Assembly: GCA_024239055.1 (NCBI GenBank)
Contig: JANBVJ010000002.1
Coordinates: forward strand, 62,001-126,000
Direction of reading: 5' to 3'
Length of the DNA stretch: 64,000 bases
From: Patescibacteria group bacterium
GTDB lineage: Bacteria; Patescibacteria; Paceibacteria; Paceibacterales; UBA10102
The position numbers and the translations under genes were made by a program. A model generated the notes under the pieces. The model was not told where the DNA came from. It saw nothing but the letters and a program-made list of their open reading frames with translations, and searched no databases. Shown piece after piece: positions 22,569-33,600 of the stretch. Position 1 is the stretch's first letter. The number at the start of each line of letters is the position of its first letter.

Positions 22569-23333
22569 TTAAGATTCATGACCGTAGCAACTTCCTTCTA
22601 GAATCAAAGCCTTGTTTACATTAGTTGTTTGGGTTTCTACTTCAATTCCATTGATATAAACTTCTACGGTTAGGTTACTATCAATAACATTTCTAAATGT
22701 TGCAAAGTACGTACTTGTACCTTGAAATTCATCTGTAAAACATCTAAAGTTTATTTTCATTGATCCAGATTTTTCAATCTTGCTTGGAACTTTTCTAATA
22801 TCTACAAAGTCACCATACCAGTCATCGGTAGTTGTAACCATGTAATAGCCGATTGGTTCTTTAGATTTGTCTACTTCTACTTTGTCTGATGTTTGAGTTA
22901 CATCCTTGAAAGGTTCATCGGGAGGTTTTGTTGTAGTACCTTCTTTTTCTCTTTCTAATTCTCTTTCAAGTATCCTTTGTTTTGCATCTTCATTTACTTG
23001 ATATTCTTCTTGTGTCATGCATCTTTCAGGTGTTAACATTGAACCTCCAACAATACCAAAGTTACATTGTGTTGGATCTAATGGTTCGAACCCTAGATTC
23101 TGTGCTACTAGAAAATATGCCATTATAATTATTACTCCAATTATAACTGCACCAACAATTCCTGCTGTTCTTTTTGGATGTTTTTTACCAATTCCATCAT
23201 TAGATATTACAATCTTTTTTGGTTTTTTATCATCTGGTTCATCTGTTGGTGGTATTGGAGTGAATTCAGAATGTTCAATGTCATCTTTTTTCTGTTCAAA
23301 TTTATCTGAAAAAATTTCCTCTTCCTTGCCCAT
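22569..23333 (-). CDS. Single-pass membrane protein, acidic N-terminus
   Basis: This 254-residue protein has a charged cytoplasmic part (1-53), a transmembrane helix at about 56-77 (IVGAVIIGVIIIMAYFLVA), a helical charged stretch and a beta-rich C-terminal domain with cysteines. It follows ACACGTACA motif copy 3 by 50-75 bases, and a TTTTAAAG box lies between motif and ATG. It is likely on the surface. No family is recognised. Confidence 0.7.
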   Translation of the reverse strand: MGKEEEIFSDKFEQKKDDIEHSEFTPIPPTDEPDDKKPKKIVISNDGIGKKHPKRTAGIVGAVIIGVIIIMAYFLVAQNLGFEPLDPTQCNFGIVGGSMLTPERCMTQEEYQVNEDAKQRILERELEREKEGTTTKPPDEPFKDVTQTSDKVEVDKSKEPIGYYMVTTTDDWYGDFVDIRKVPSKIEKSGSMKINFRCFTDEFQGTSTYFATFRNVIDSNLTVEVYINGIEVETQTTNVNKALILEGSCYGHES

Positions 23334-23384
23334 TAGTCAGTTCCTACATCATTTCTTTAAAAGAATATCGAATATCTATCAAGA

Positions 23385-23410
23385 GTGACACGTACACCTC
23401 TGATTCAAAA
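23385..23410. promoter_or_regulatory. ACACGTACA motif, copy 3
   Basis: GTGACACGTACACCTCTGAT lies about 52 bases upstream of the ATG at 23333, with a TATA-like TTTTAAAG between them. ATCA before and TGAT after the core form inverted arms. Spacing and position match copies 4 and 5, so an upstream activator site is likely. Confidence 0.65.
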
Positions 23411-23839
23411 TTAATTTCCATCGTAAAATTCTTCTAGTTGGATTTCTCGTTGTTCCAGCAATGATTTTTCATAGTAAGTTTTCCAAGTGAATTCAATTCT
23501 GGTTTGGTTCTCAGTTTTTTCTACAATGTAGGTATTTTGACCTTCAAACAAATTAAGATAAACGTTAACTGCTCTTTCAACTCTCATGTCTGTCTCATCA
23601 TTGTTTTCATAAGTTAACCGGAATTTCACAACATCAGCGTTTTTTTCTATCCCATCTCTATTTTGAAATTCTAATTGACTTCTAATATCGTAATCCCAAA
23701 TCATTCCGATTAACATTGTTGGAAAAATAATGTTATAGACTAATGATACAATAATGATTGTACCAATTATAATTATTATTCTTGTTTTGGTATTTGTTTT
23801 TTTTCTCTTTTGCTCATTGTTTTCAAACTTTCTTTTCAT
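23411..23839 (-). CDS. Signal-anchored secreted protein
   Basis: This 142-residue protein has a very basic head (MKRKFENNEQKRKKTNTK), a transmembrane helix at about 20-45 and a beta-rich exterior (VKFRLTYENNDETDMRVERAV). It has its own promoter region with motif copy 4 and a TTTTTAATTAATTAAAAA box. It is a short relative in layout of the 46-60 kb surface proteins. No family is recognised. Confidence 0.65.
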   Translation of the reverse strand: MKRKFENNEQKRKKTNTKTRIIIIIGTIIIVSLVYNIIFPTMLIGMIWDYDIRSQLEFQNRDGIEKNADVVKFRLTYENNDETDMRVERAVNVYLNLFEGQNTYIVEKTENQTRIEFTWKTYYEKSLLEQREIQLEEFYDGN

Positions 23840-23888
23840 CTTTTGTTTTGTTTTTTAATTAATTAAAAAGTCTGCCTACCTATCGAAT

Positions 23889-23908
23889 GTGACACGTACA
23901 CCTTTGAT
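23889..23908. promoter_or_regulatory. ACACGTACA motif, copy 4
   Basis: GTGACACGTACACCTTTGAT lies 50 bases upstream of the ATG at 23839, with a symmetric AT-rich TATA region between them. It sits in the 78-bp gap after the large adhesin gene starting at 27952 ends at 23918. Confidence 0.65.
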
Positions 23909-23917
23909 AAAAAAATT

Positions 23918-26900
23918 CTATCTACCTTTGCCACGTTTGAACTTTCGTTTTGGTGTATTAGCATCAAATGAAGTAAAGCGATTCTTGTTTACTCTTCTTA
24001 CTGTTCTAACTCCCCTCTTTGTAATTGCACCTCTCAAGAAGAACATCATCATAAACACAATCAAAATTCCAGCAAGCCACCAGTAGTTTTGAGTGATGAA
24101 ATCAACTATCTGACATATTACATCACATGGTATTCGTTCAGTAGCATCAACTGTTACAATATGTTTCTCTTTGAACTCAACTCCACCTTTGGTTATTGAG
24201 AATATTATTGGTATTTCGTAAACAAGTGGATCAATACATGGAACTGGTGTTACAAATGGATCAAGTCCTTCACATGATATTAGTGGAACAGTAAGTACGA
24301 AACTCTCTAATGCAGTATTCTTAAACCTAGCCGGATCATTAATTGTCCTAGAACTATCTACTTCTGTATCAAATCTTAATGTAGTTGGGAATGTTGAAAA
24401 TGAAAACCATGTATTGAATTGTTGATCTGGTTCTATGTTTGAGATTTCTACTGCTGTATTCATCATACCAAATGTAGAAATTACAAAGTCTGATGGAACA
24501 TTATCTTTTGGTACTACATTGAATAGTTCTGATAATATTGATAATCCTACTAATCTTTCAAATGATGGTACACCTCCACCAGTTGATGCACTTCCAGAAC
24601 CACCAGCAGTCTGATTAGTGGCAATTGTAAAGAAGATACTTGGATCATTAACTGTTACTGTATCATTAATTGCTATATCTAGAATTCTAAGTAAGACAAC
24701 ATCATCCTGAATTGTTGATATATCCTGAATTAGTTTTGTTACATCAATTATAACATTATCTTGTGTAACTACTGGATCTGTTTCTGTTACATCTGAATCC
24801 TTACTACTTTGTACTGTATCTGATACTGATGTAGTATCAATGAATACCTTTGTTGGTACTAAGTCCAAGTTATCAAATGCACTTGCTACATCTGATAATT
24901 GTCTAGTCACATCAAGAATTACCAAGTCATTTGCTGTGATTAGGTCAATTGGGTTTTCTCCCAAGTCTGTAGTAGAATCAATCAAGTCTGAAACACTTGC
25001 TGTATCTGCAAGAAGTTTGGTTAGGCTAAAGTTCAATTCATCTGAATTTGCAACTACATCTATTATTGCTTTGATAATTTCTAATCTCACTTCATCGTTT
25101 GCTTGAACTGTATCTAACTCAAGAATTTGTGTTATTACGCCTGTATTAGTCTGGTCTATTATTGTTATAATGTCTGCAATAGTCTTTTCAATATTCTTAT
25201 CTGGATCATCTAATACTGTAGATAAATCTGTAAGTGCCTTTGTGATTTCAAACTGTAATTCATCGTTTACATTTGTTGTATCAAGAAGTTCTACTGATCT
25301 GAATACACCTGTATCTACCAAGTCTAATATTGTCGCTGTATCTAAAAGACCCATTGAGATATTGAAGTTTGTTTCATCCAATGCAGTTACCGTATCTATG
25401 TTTAGTTTTGTAATGTTAAGTGATGTAACATCTAATACATCTCCTGTATCACTTAGTTCTATTACAAATACTGCATTAGTGTTTACTGTATCAGATGATG
25501 CTATTGTATCAGTTGCTAATTTTGTAACGTTCTTGTTTTGAGATAGATCTACTGCTGTTACCACATCTGAAACATCTTGATCAAATACCTGACCTGTCAA
25601 AAACTCCATAACCTGATAACCTAACTCCCATGATCCTGTTGATAATCCTCTTTCAAATCTTACAGTCGTTGCATTTTCTAATGTGATTTTTCCATGTGCC
25701 TCACCAAAACTATCTGTATCCGATTTTGTTGCCTTACCGTTTGAAAATCCCATTGGTGACATTGAAGTTCCTATTGCAATTGAATTGTTAAAGATCCCTA
25801 CCGATGTAATTGTTGCAGTATCGTTTTCTGTTCCTGCTGTTTGGTTATGAATTAGATGTTGAATATTAGCAAAGTCAGAAGGGAATGTAATTAACTGCCA
25901 ATTAATCAAGAGTGCTGGATCTGCACTATCAACTCTTTCAAATACCATGTCTGGTGGACTGCTACCATCCAAGTGTGCGAACAATGCTGAATCATCCGGT
26001 TCATCTTCAAATTCAGAATTTGAAGTCATGTGAGTAACTAAAAGTATAGTCTGGTTTCTAATTACGTCAGTTGGTGGACTAACAGACAATGTTGTGCCTG
26101 ATAATGATGCCTGACCTCTTTGGACAGAAATATTATTTTGATTCCAATCTATGATGTTTACCACTGCTACTGATTCTTGTGTGTCAGATGGTAATTCAAC
26201 TTCGTATCCCCATGTCGTATCATTTAGTATTCTTATTCTAGCAAATTCTTCCTGCCCAATTGTTGTGTCACCAAAAGTAGATGACCATGAGTTGTATTGA
26301 ATATGAGAACCACTTGCATTAACAGGACTCATGTGCATTACCAATTCATCAGTATCTATTCCATTTGGATATTGAACTTGATCTCTTTGAACAAATATTG
26401 GAGATGATTGATCAAACTCTACAATATATGCTGTAAAATTTATTGCATTATTTGTTGCTAGTGGATCATTTGAACCATGAATTCTAAGTGTAGATGTATC
26501 AACTATTCCAAATCTTTTCAATCTCTCGCTTACATCTGCTGTATCTAGTGATGCATCTTCAATTGACATGAAAAGAATTGTATTATTAACAGTTAGAAGT
26601 GAAGGAGAAATTGAAAAATCTTGAAATACTGATGCACCTGTGTATGTATCCTCAACTTTTACAATCTGTCTTAATGTGTTTGTTCCCTGTGCGTTTTCTG
26701 CTTCATCGGCTTCTAAAAATTCAATTAACTGCCATCCTATCTCTTGGAATGCAGTTGAATCTTCCCTGCTAATCTGAACCCTAGTATTATTTATCACCTG
26801 TAATGTTGATTGTGATCTGTCTATTCCACCATCAATTTCACCATCATTAGAACCTGATCCAGTTGAATAACCAAATGGAGTACCACCATGACTCATTGCT

Positions 26901-27952
26901 ATGGTTTTGTCATAATCTTGTATTTCTGGAACTATTACATCAATTGAAAGTTCAGTATCAAGTAAAGTTGAATTGAAATGTTTAATCTTGATAAAGTCGG
27001 CAGGAAACTCGATTAACTGCCAAGCAACAAGTAATTCTGAATCATCATCATCTCTGAAAAATCTTATATCCCCACCATCAGTTAATGATCCTCGTATCAT
27101 TGAATCGTCATTTGGTTCTGTTGATGCTCCATCAGATGTGTATGTGAATAAGAACATTGTTCTGGTAGGATCAATTGCTGTAAAGTCAGTTCCACCAATT
27201 AACTCACCTGTGAATGATGGATTTACCATTGTGAAAAGTCCTGATTGAACTGAAATATCCGTTTGATTCCAATCTATTACTGAGACTAACGAACCTTGTG
27301 GTGTGTCTGGTGCTGTATCTATGTTAACTCTCCAAGTTGTAGAATCTAAAATATCTATTCTTAGAAAATCATTGTTACCCACAGCAGTTGCAGAAACGTT
27401 AAGATGCATTCCACGACTAACAATCATGCTGTTTGTTGTATTAACAGAACCCATTGTAAATGATTGACTACCTGCACTTGAAGCAAGAGATTCTTGTAAG
27501 TGTTGGACATCAATTTCTGATGTTCCATCATATTCAATGATATATGCAATAAATTCTACTGCATTATTTCCAGTAGCAGTATCTTCCCCTTTCAGTCTTA
27601 AAGTATTAACATCTAAAATCTCAACTGACTTGAATGTGTCACTTGCATCATTTTCTCCTGTATGTCTTACTGTGTAAATTACAAATGATTTGTCAATGTT
27701 TTGTAGTGGTGGATCTATTACAAAGTCAGCACTTGCAACATCAGCAGGGTAAAGACCTGCAATTTTTATGACCTGTCTTATCTCATTGTCTGCAAATGCT
27801 GGTTGAAATGTGAATGTAGGTGTTATTGCTACTAACAATAAGATGAAAAATCCAGCATAAAGTTTTTTTCTATTAATTTCTATGTTCTCAGATTTTAAAA
27901 ATATGTATCCAGCAATAGGAATTAGAATGACCAGAAAGAGAGGATTGATCAT
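23918..27952 (-). CDS. Large adhesin-like secreted protein with DTxxxxD repeats
   Basis: This 1344-residue protein has an N-terminal hydrophobic segment and a signal-like stretch ending PAFA near residue 55. Two related beta-domains of about 360 residues follow (both contain ...VSVIDWNQTDISVQ / ...VNIIDWNQNNISVQ). Then about a dozen short repeats of the DTxxxxD type run from about 800 to 1110. At about 1130 comes ERLVGLSILS, opening a C-terminal module shared with the 5089-residue protein. A transmembrane helix near 1290 and a basic tail end it. It is probably displayed on the cell or particle and used for attachment. The last bases overlap the upstream gene (ATGA). Confidence 0.8.
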   Translation of the reverse strand: MINPLFLVILIPIAGYIFLKSENIEINRKKLYAGFFILLLVAITPTFTFQPAFADNEIRQVIKIAGLYPADVASADFVIDPPLQNIDKSFVIYTVRHTGENDASDTFKSVEILDVNTLRLKGEDTATGNNAVEFIAYIIEYDGTSEIDVQHLQESLASSAGSQSFTMGSVNTTNSMIVSRGMHLNVSATAVGNNDFLRIDILDSTTWRVNIDTAPDTPQGSLVSVIDWNQTDISVQSGLFTMVNPSFTGELIGGTDFTAIDPTRTMFLFTYTSDGASTEPNDDSMIRGSLTDGGDIRFFRDDDDSELLVAWQLIEFPADFIKIKHFNSTLLDTELSIDVIVPEIQDYDKTIAMSHGGTPFGYSTGSGSNDGEIDGGIDRSQSTLQVINNTRVQISREDSTAFQEIGWQLIEFLEADEAENAQGTNTLRQIVKVEDTYTGASVFQDFSISPSLLTVNNTILFMSIEDASLDTADVSERLKRFGIVDTSTLRIHGSNDPLATNNAINFTAYIVEFDQSSPIFVQRDQVQYPNGIDTDELVMHMSPVNASGSHIQYNSWSSTFGDTTIGQEEFARIRILNDTTWGYEVELPSDTQESVAVVNIIDWNQNNISVQRGQASLSGTTLSVSPPTDVIRNQTILLVTHMTSNSEFEDEPDDSALFAHLDGSSPPDMVFERVDSADPALLINWQLITFPSDFANIQHLIHNQTAGTENDTATITSVGIFNNSIAIGTSMSPMGFSNGKATKSDTDSFGEAHGKITLENATTVRFERGLSTGSWELGYQVMEFLTGQVFDQDVSDVVTAVDLSQNKNVTKLATDTIASSDTVNTNAVFVIELSDTGDVLDVTSLNITKLNIDTVTALDETNFNISMGLLDTATILDLVDTGVFRSVELLDTTNVNDELQFEITKALTDLSTVLDDPDKNIEKTIADIITIIDQTNTGVITQILELDTVQANDEVRLEIIKAIIDVVANSDELNFSLTKLLADTASVSDLIDSTTDLGENPIDLITANDLVILDVTRQLSDVASAFDNLDLVPTKVFIDTTSVSDTVQSSKDSDVTETDPVVTQDNVIIDVTKLIQDISTIQDDVVLLRILDIAINDTVTVNDPSIFFTIATNQTAGGSGSASTGGGVPSFERLVGLSILSELFNVVPKDNVPSDFVISTFGMMNTAVEISNIEPDQQFNTWFSFSTFPTTLRFDTEVDSSRTINDPARFKNTALESFVLTVPLISCEGLDPFVTPVPCIDPLVYEIPIIFSITKGGVEFKEKHIVTVDATERIPCDVICQIVDFITQNYWWLAGILIVFMMMFFLRGAITKRGVRTVRRVNKNRFTSFDANTPKRKFKRGKGR

Positions 27953-30023
27953 GTTGGTGGTTTTGGTACAGCGAAGTTTGGATTGTCACCAGTACCATTT
28001 GAACCTCCTAGTGCTAATATTACATCTGTAGTTACATTTCCAATAAAGTCGTTAATGTTTTGAATAATTAGATATTTTGTTCCATAAAATGCACCAGCAT
28101 TTGTCATTTCTTGGGAAGATGAATATGATCCGTTATTCATCTTGTCAATTATCTGATACATGTTCAACTGGTTTGTATCAATGTCAGTAAAGATTGAATT
28201 AAGTTCAGATGTTGTAATGTTGTAATGTTGTATTGTGTTTACTAGAATTTGCTTTTCTAAAAGTGTGAAAGTATTACTTGGGTTTGGTTCAATTATAGTT
28301 CCGTTCCCATTAATTTCTGCTGAACTTGGTGGAGTTGCACCACTGAATTCGTTTGATGGGATTGAAAATCCACTGATTAACATTCCGGTCAGGCGATAAG
28401 TTACAATACTGTTTGAATCTAATCCAGTATCATCAAATGTTGATGTTACCGTAGTAACGTTTCCAACATTTAAGAAATCAGTTCCATTCTGTCTTTGAAT
28501 AATTACATCTATTATCTCTGCATCAAGTTCATCTGCTTCCCATGTTAGCCTTAATGATGAAGAAGATAACGTATCGATTAATGATATTGATCCAGTTGTT
28601 ACCTGTTCAATCTCAAAAATTACAAATGAAACATTTACTTTTTCTCTTGCATTTGGTGAGTTTGAACAACTTGCATCACAACTTGCAGTTAAAGTTAATT
28701 CTAGATCTGTATAGTCTGTAATACTATCTGCTTGTGTTCCGGTTAGTTCTTGCTGGAAAATAACATAATTTGATGTTAATCCTGTATGTGTGAATGATGC
28801 GATTTCTGTAACTCCTTGTCTTAGTTGTATTGTAAATTCAACTGGATTAGTCCCAACATCTGCTTTTCTAACTGTATATTTTAGAAAATGACTGTCAGAT
28901 CTTTCTGGATCATCCATGTCACTCATTGTCATTATGTCAATATCGCTGTCAGAACTTCCTAACCCTAATGATTGAATGAAATCTCCATCATCCCTTTCAG
29001 ATTCATTTACACACTCAAATGTAGTCAAGTCACCACATGGAGCATTCCCTAAACCATTTACCCATCTTACCGAAGGATTGCTATCTGGACTTGCAGAAAA
29101 TAAGATTACAGTTGTTCTTTGTGAGATCTGGTTTGAAGGAAGGCTTTCAGCAGATGTACCTTTTGATACTACGTGATATGTGTAGAAAGTATCTGGAATT
29201 AACCCTGTATTAGTAAAAGTCGTGGTTCCGTTTAGAACATTTCCAACAGTATTGAAAGTTGTACCATTGAATCTTCTAATATCATAACTTAGAACATTTG
29301 AAAGGTCAACTGGTGCAGTCCAATCTAATTGCAAGGCAGTTGAATTTACAACTGTAACTGTATCAAGAGTTGGTGGTGGAATAATTGGTTGATCTAAAAC
29401 TGCGAATTCTGCCCAAGAAACACTTACACTATCTCTATTTCCTCCTGCACTACATGTTCCTGAGTTACAAGATGCTTCTAATCTTAATTCAAGGTCTGTA
29501 TAATCTGTAATTGAATCTGCTTCTGTTGGTGTTAGTGCATATTCATATTGAGTAAAAGTTGTAGTAAGTGTTCCCTGTGTAATGTTTAAAACTGCAATGT
29601 CAGATGTCTGACCTTGTGATAAATATACAAGAAGGAAAGGTGCATTCACACCAAGCCCTTCTTCTCTTGCTTGTACTCTGATAACATGTCCGTCACTTTT
29701 TAATGGGTCTGTGACAGATGTAAGACCAATAAAATCAATATCTTGGTTACTTGTGGAAATTAATGAAGATGTAATAAAATCTGTATCATCTGGTGTCACT
29801 TCATCTAAACAATCCCAATGCTGTAACCCTGTACAACCTGTCTCTCCTATCCAATCAACTCCTGTATCTGCATCTGGTCTTGCAAAAACATCAACTGCAA
29901 AAGCACTATCTATTGAAATTAAAACTATTGTTGTTGTAAATAAAAATGGAAGTAATATAACTACAAAAAAATATTTTTGTCTTTCAGTTACGCTTTTTTT
30001 TTGTGTAAAAAATTTAGGTTCAT
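27949..30023 (-). CDS. Secreted FnIII protein needing a -1 frameshift
   Basis: A frame without any usable early start codon runs to 27949. It codes for two jelly-roll-like domains alternating with FnIII domains, and a C-terminal helical part. The first jelly-roll begins (FARPDADTGVDW...) upstream of the first GTG at 29799, and it aligns with the second one (SASPDSNPSVRW...), so the upstream bases are coding. ATG at 30023 reads MNLNFLHKKK and then stops, unless the frame slips by -1 in a run of nine A. After the slip it reads a good signal peptide (KYFFVVILLPFLFTTTIV, then SAFA). About 691 residues result. Confidence 0.7.
29994..30002 (-). other. A9 slippery run at the frameshift
   Basis: Nine adenines on the coding strand (CAC AAA AAA AAA G) connect the ATG frame with the long frame after a -1 shift. 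Such a run favours polymerase slippage or ribosomal -1 frameshifting, and is also a common place for sequencing errors or true frameshift mutations. The signal peptide is intact only when the two frames are joined. Confidence 0.65.
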
Positions 30024-30042
30024 CGCTACTCTATTCACTCAC

Positions 30043-30618
30043 CTAAGTTACGGTTATAGTATAGTTGACGTTCAAAGTGTCTCCGGCAGAAATCGTAACG
30101 CTACCGAATGTTGAACGTGCAAACATTTGCCCACCTGCAATTCCGTTAAAAATTCCGGCTTCTGTGATCGCACCAGCACACGTAGCACCATCGAAGGATG
30201 ATATTACACTTGTTGATGTTTCACCAGATGTTCCTGAATTTGAATCAGGTGATGCATCTTGTATTCTTGCACATGCACTTGTCTCAATCGTTGTATCTAC
30301 TGCTGTAGGTGCAGTTGTTCCGGTTCCGATTTCTATGAAATCAAAGAACGTTGAACCTGCTCCACCAACTCCGAATGTTGCTTGACTCATCTCATCAAGT
30401 CCGACATCTACAACTAGGTTGTGGTTTTCAATCGTGTACTTTAGCATTCCAGTTTCAGTGTCAAAAACTTGTAAGATTACATGACCTGTAATCTGAGATG
30501 CATCTACTAGAGATGGTGTTTCTGAAAGTTCAGATTGGAATGAAGTTGAAAACGCAGACATTCCAAGAAGTACAGCGACTAATGGAAGTGCGAAAAGTGC
30601 GTATTTTATGTTAGTCAA
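30043..30618 (-). CDS. Secreted phage tail-fibre-like protein
   Basis: This 191-residue protein starts with TTG and has a signal peptide to about residue 26. The body contains FIEIGTGTTAPTAVDTTIETSACAR and later ITEAGIFN...MFARSTFG...GDTLNVNYTITVT. This order (GTGTTAP, TxxE, ITExGIF, F, LxxxYxIxV) is characteristic of a widespread phage and archaeal-virus tail or fibre domain. It lies directly after the 5089-residue gene. Its codons use G and C at third positions more than its neighbours, which may mean high expression. Role: likely a receptor-binding or fibre tip component. Confidence 0.7.
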   Translation of the reverse strand: MTNIKYALFALPLVAVLLGMSAFSTSFQSELSETPSLVDASQITGHVILQVFDTETGMLKYTIENHNLVVDVGLDEMSQATFGVGGAGSTFFDFIEIGTGTTAPTAVDTTIETSACARIQDASPDSNSGTSGETSTSVISSFDGATCAGAITEAGIFNGIAGGQMFARSTFGSVTISAGDTLNVNYTITVT

Positions 30619-30683
30619 TGATTGGATTCATGAATTTCATGTATTAATCTTGAATTAAGTAAATTATTTTAGATAGTTGTCAA

Positions 30684-33600
30684 CTAACTTGAATCGAATT
30701 TCTTCTTGAATTTCTTCTTTACTCGTGTCTGTCTCCTTCTGCCTCCCTTGACCCTTCTTCTAATGAAGTTTCCAAACACTGCTGAGGCTATTAAGACCAT
30801 GAATAGTAGGATTATCTGTAATTGGACTATATCTAGAGGAATAGGTCTGCCATCTACGAATACCTCAGTCGAAGCCACATATTCTTGATCACCAAGTCCG
30901 AACCTGAATTCTAATGGTAGAGTGTGTAGGATTGGGTCAAAGCAGTTTATTGTAATGCCTAAATCTGCATTACATTCTGATGGAGGCAAAACTATTGTAT
31001 ATGGAATATCAGCACTCGACATTGCAAATTCACCAGTTCCTTCAAGTCGCTGAACAAGTGGGAATGGTGGCAAGTCGAATCTTATATCTAGGTCTGAATC
31101 TGGAAGAGTTATTCCCTTTACTATGAGATTATCTTCTCCTTCCCATTGAACTGTGATAGATCCTTCAATGACCTGTCCTGCCTGAGCAAACTGATGAGTT
31201 CTTGAGAGTATTGAAAGTCCAGTTAACCTTTGTGCAAACACTACTTCTGGATCTGGAATCGTTATTTGTGGTGTTGGTTGTGAACCACTTCCTCCACCTC
31301 CACCACCTGCTGGTGCTCTTCCTAAGAATAGGTTGAAGTTGATTGTTACATCAGTCATGTTAACTACGTATGTTTCAGATGTGATTTTATTCAATCCTGA
31401 ATTATATGAAGTTGGAACTACATCTGCACTTGCTAGGAATTGTTCTGCATTTGCCTTGAATATTGTAGAGATAAAGTCTGCAACCATTGTAGAAGTATCA
31501 TTTACTGCACTTCCTTGCCATCTTGTACTCCAACTAACTTGATCGGTTGAATCACAAACTGGTGTTGATGGGAATTCTGTAATGTCTTTTGCATCAGTAT
31601 AGTTTACTTTGATTCTAATATCTGTGCCAGCACCATTCGTGGGACAATCAACGTCAAATACCAATGCATTTATCGTAAATTCTGATGTATCATTGCCTGC
31701 TGGTGCAGGGAAGTTGAATGTCTTGTTTAGGATAAAGTCATCTGCATCTGTGAATGTAAAGTTAAAGTTTCCTACAGCAAGATTATCAAATATTGCGTTT
31801 GAATTTACATCAAGACCTACAAGTAGATTGAATGTAGAGTTTACACCTTCAACAATTCCTCCACCTTTGAAGAATGATCCATCCTGTTCTCTTACCTTGA
31901 CGATTAGATGAGATCCAAATATTATATCTACAACATTACTTACAGTTCCCTCTCCTGCACTTGAAAGTGCCCTTATACGATAACCAAATGTATCAGGCTT
32001 TGTGACATTTGAATCGCTGAAATTCAAAACGTTTGGAGTCGTAGTATTGGCAATTAATGTAGTGAATCCTCCAAAGTTAATTCTTCTATCAATCTTGTAA
32101 CCTGTAATTGGGTTTGCAGAAGCCGGAGTAGTCCATGAAATATCTATCTGATCTCCATTTTGTGCACCTGAAAGTAGAGGTGCATTAGGTGGACTAGCAG
32201 TTGTTATTGATCCTTCATTGCTGAATGCTCCTGTACCAAATGCATTGATTCCTGATATTCTATATGTGAATTGTGTAGCAGGAGTTGTTGTCGTATCAGT
32301 AAACGTAACGAGTGAATTACCAGTATTAGCAATTAGAACTAAAAATCCACCTGCTCCAACCTTTCTTTCAATTTTATATCCAGTTGGTGATCCTGCTGGT
32401 TCAGTCCAATCTATAGTTACATCACCATTTGGTTCTTCATTAACATCAACAAGTGATGGTGCATCTGGTACACCTGAAATAACAGGCAAACAACTTTCAA
32501 TGTTTGAAGTAACATTTGCGAATCCTAACCTACTTCCTGCACGTACATCATACTCGTACAAAATATTCATTAAAAGTCCAGTATCATTATGAGTTGTTAT
32601 TATGTTTGTTGTATTTGAAATTAAGGTCGTGAATCCTCCACCATCTACCTGTCTAAATATTCTGTAACCGTTTATTGCTGATGTAGTTACTGGTGCTGAC
32701 CATGAAAGTTCACATGTATTTAGTACAGTTGATGCTGATAGATCAGTTATTCCTTCTGGAATTGTTGGTGGAGTGATAACTACTACATCATTTGATGATA
32801 CCAAGTCACCTGTAAAGAATGTTAATGTTACATTTCCAGCACCACCATTTAGGAAAGTAATATCATCAATTGTTCCTTCATAAGTTGAATCTCCTGTACC
32901 ATCTCTATTGCTTACCATTACTTTGAGATACCTAATTCCTGTAGTACCTGCTTCAATAACTTCTTCTACAGATTCTATTGGAGATAAGAAGAGTGGATCT
33001 GAAAATATCGTTGCTGTAACTGCTGTACTGTTTGGAACTCCCCTTTGCACTTGAAGATAAACATCATTTATTCCTAAATCGTCTACATTCGTGGTAAATA
33101 CTTCTCCTTGAGTTGCTCCTGTATTAATTACAGTTCCATCTGATGCAATAACTCTAATTATTCCATCAGGATTATTATGACTTAATCTAAATCCTATAAA
33201 GTCCTGACCTTGATTTGGAAGGAGTGTGTTGCTATCACCAAATCCAATAAACAAGTCATTTCCTGTAGTATCTGATCCTGCTGATAATGCTGTAATATTC
33301 AATTTTGCTCTTAGTAACCAATCTTCTGTATCTAGAGTTGTTCCTATTGGGTCAACAAATTCACCTTGATTGTAGGTTCCTGTTCCACTTGAATCCCAAT
33401 CCATGAATCTACTTACTGTATCTACTGAAACTCTTGTTCCAGACATTGTTGTAAAGTTGTCAGTTTCAAAGTTATCAAAGAAGTCATACTCTACTAAGTA
33501 AATGTCATCAACTATTCCAATAATATCTCCGTTTGCAGTTCCATCACTATTTTTTACCATGACTTTGAGATATTGTAAATCTGTTATTCCTGCTGGTATT

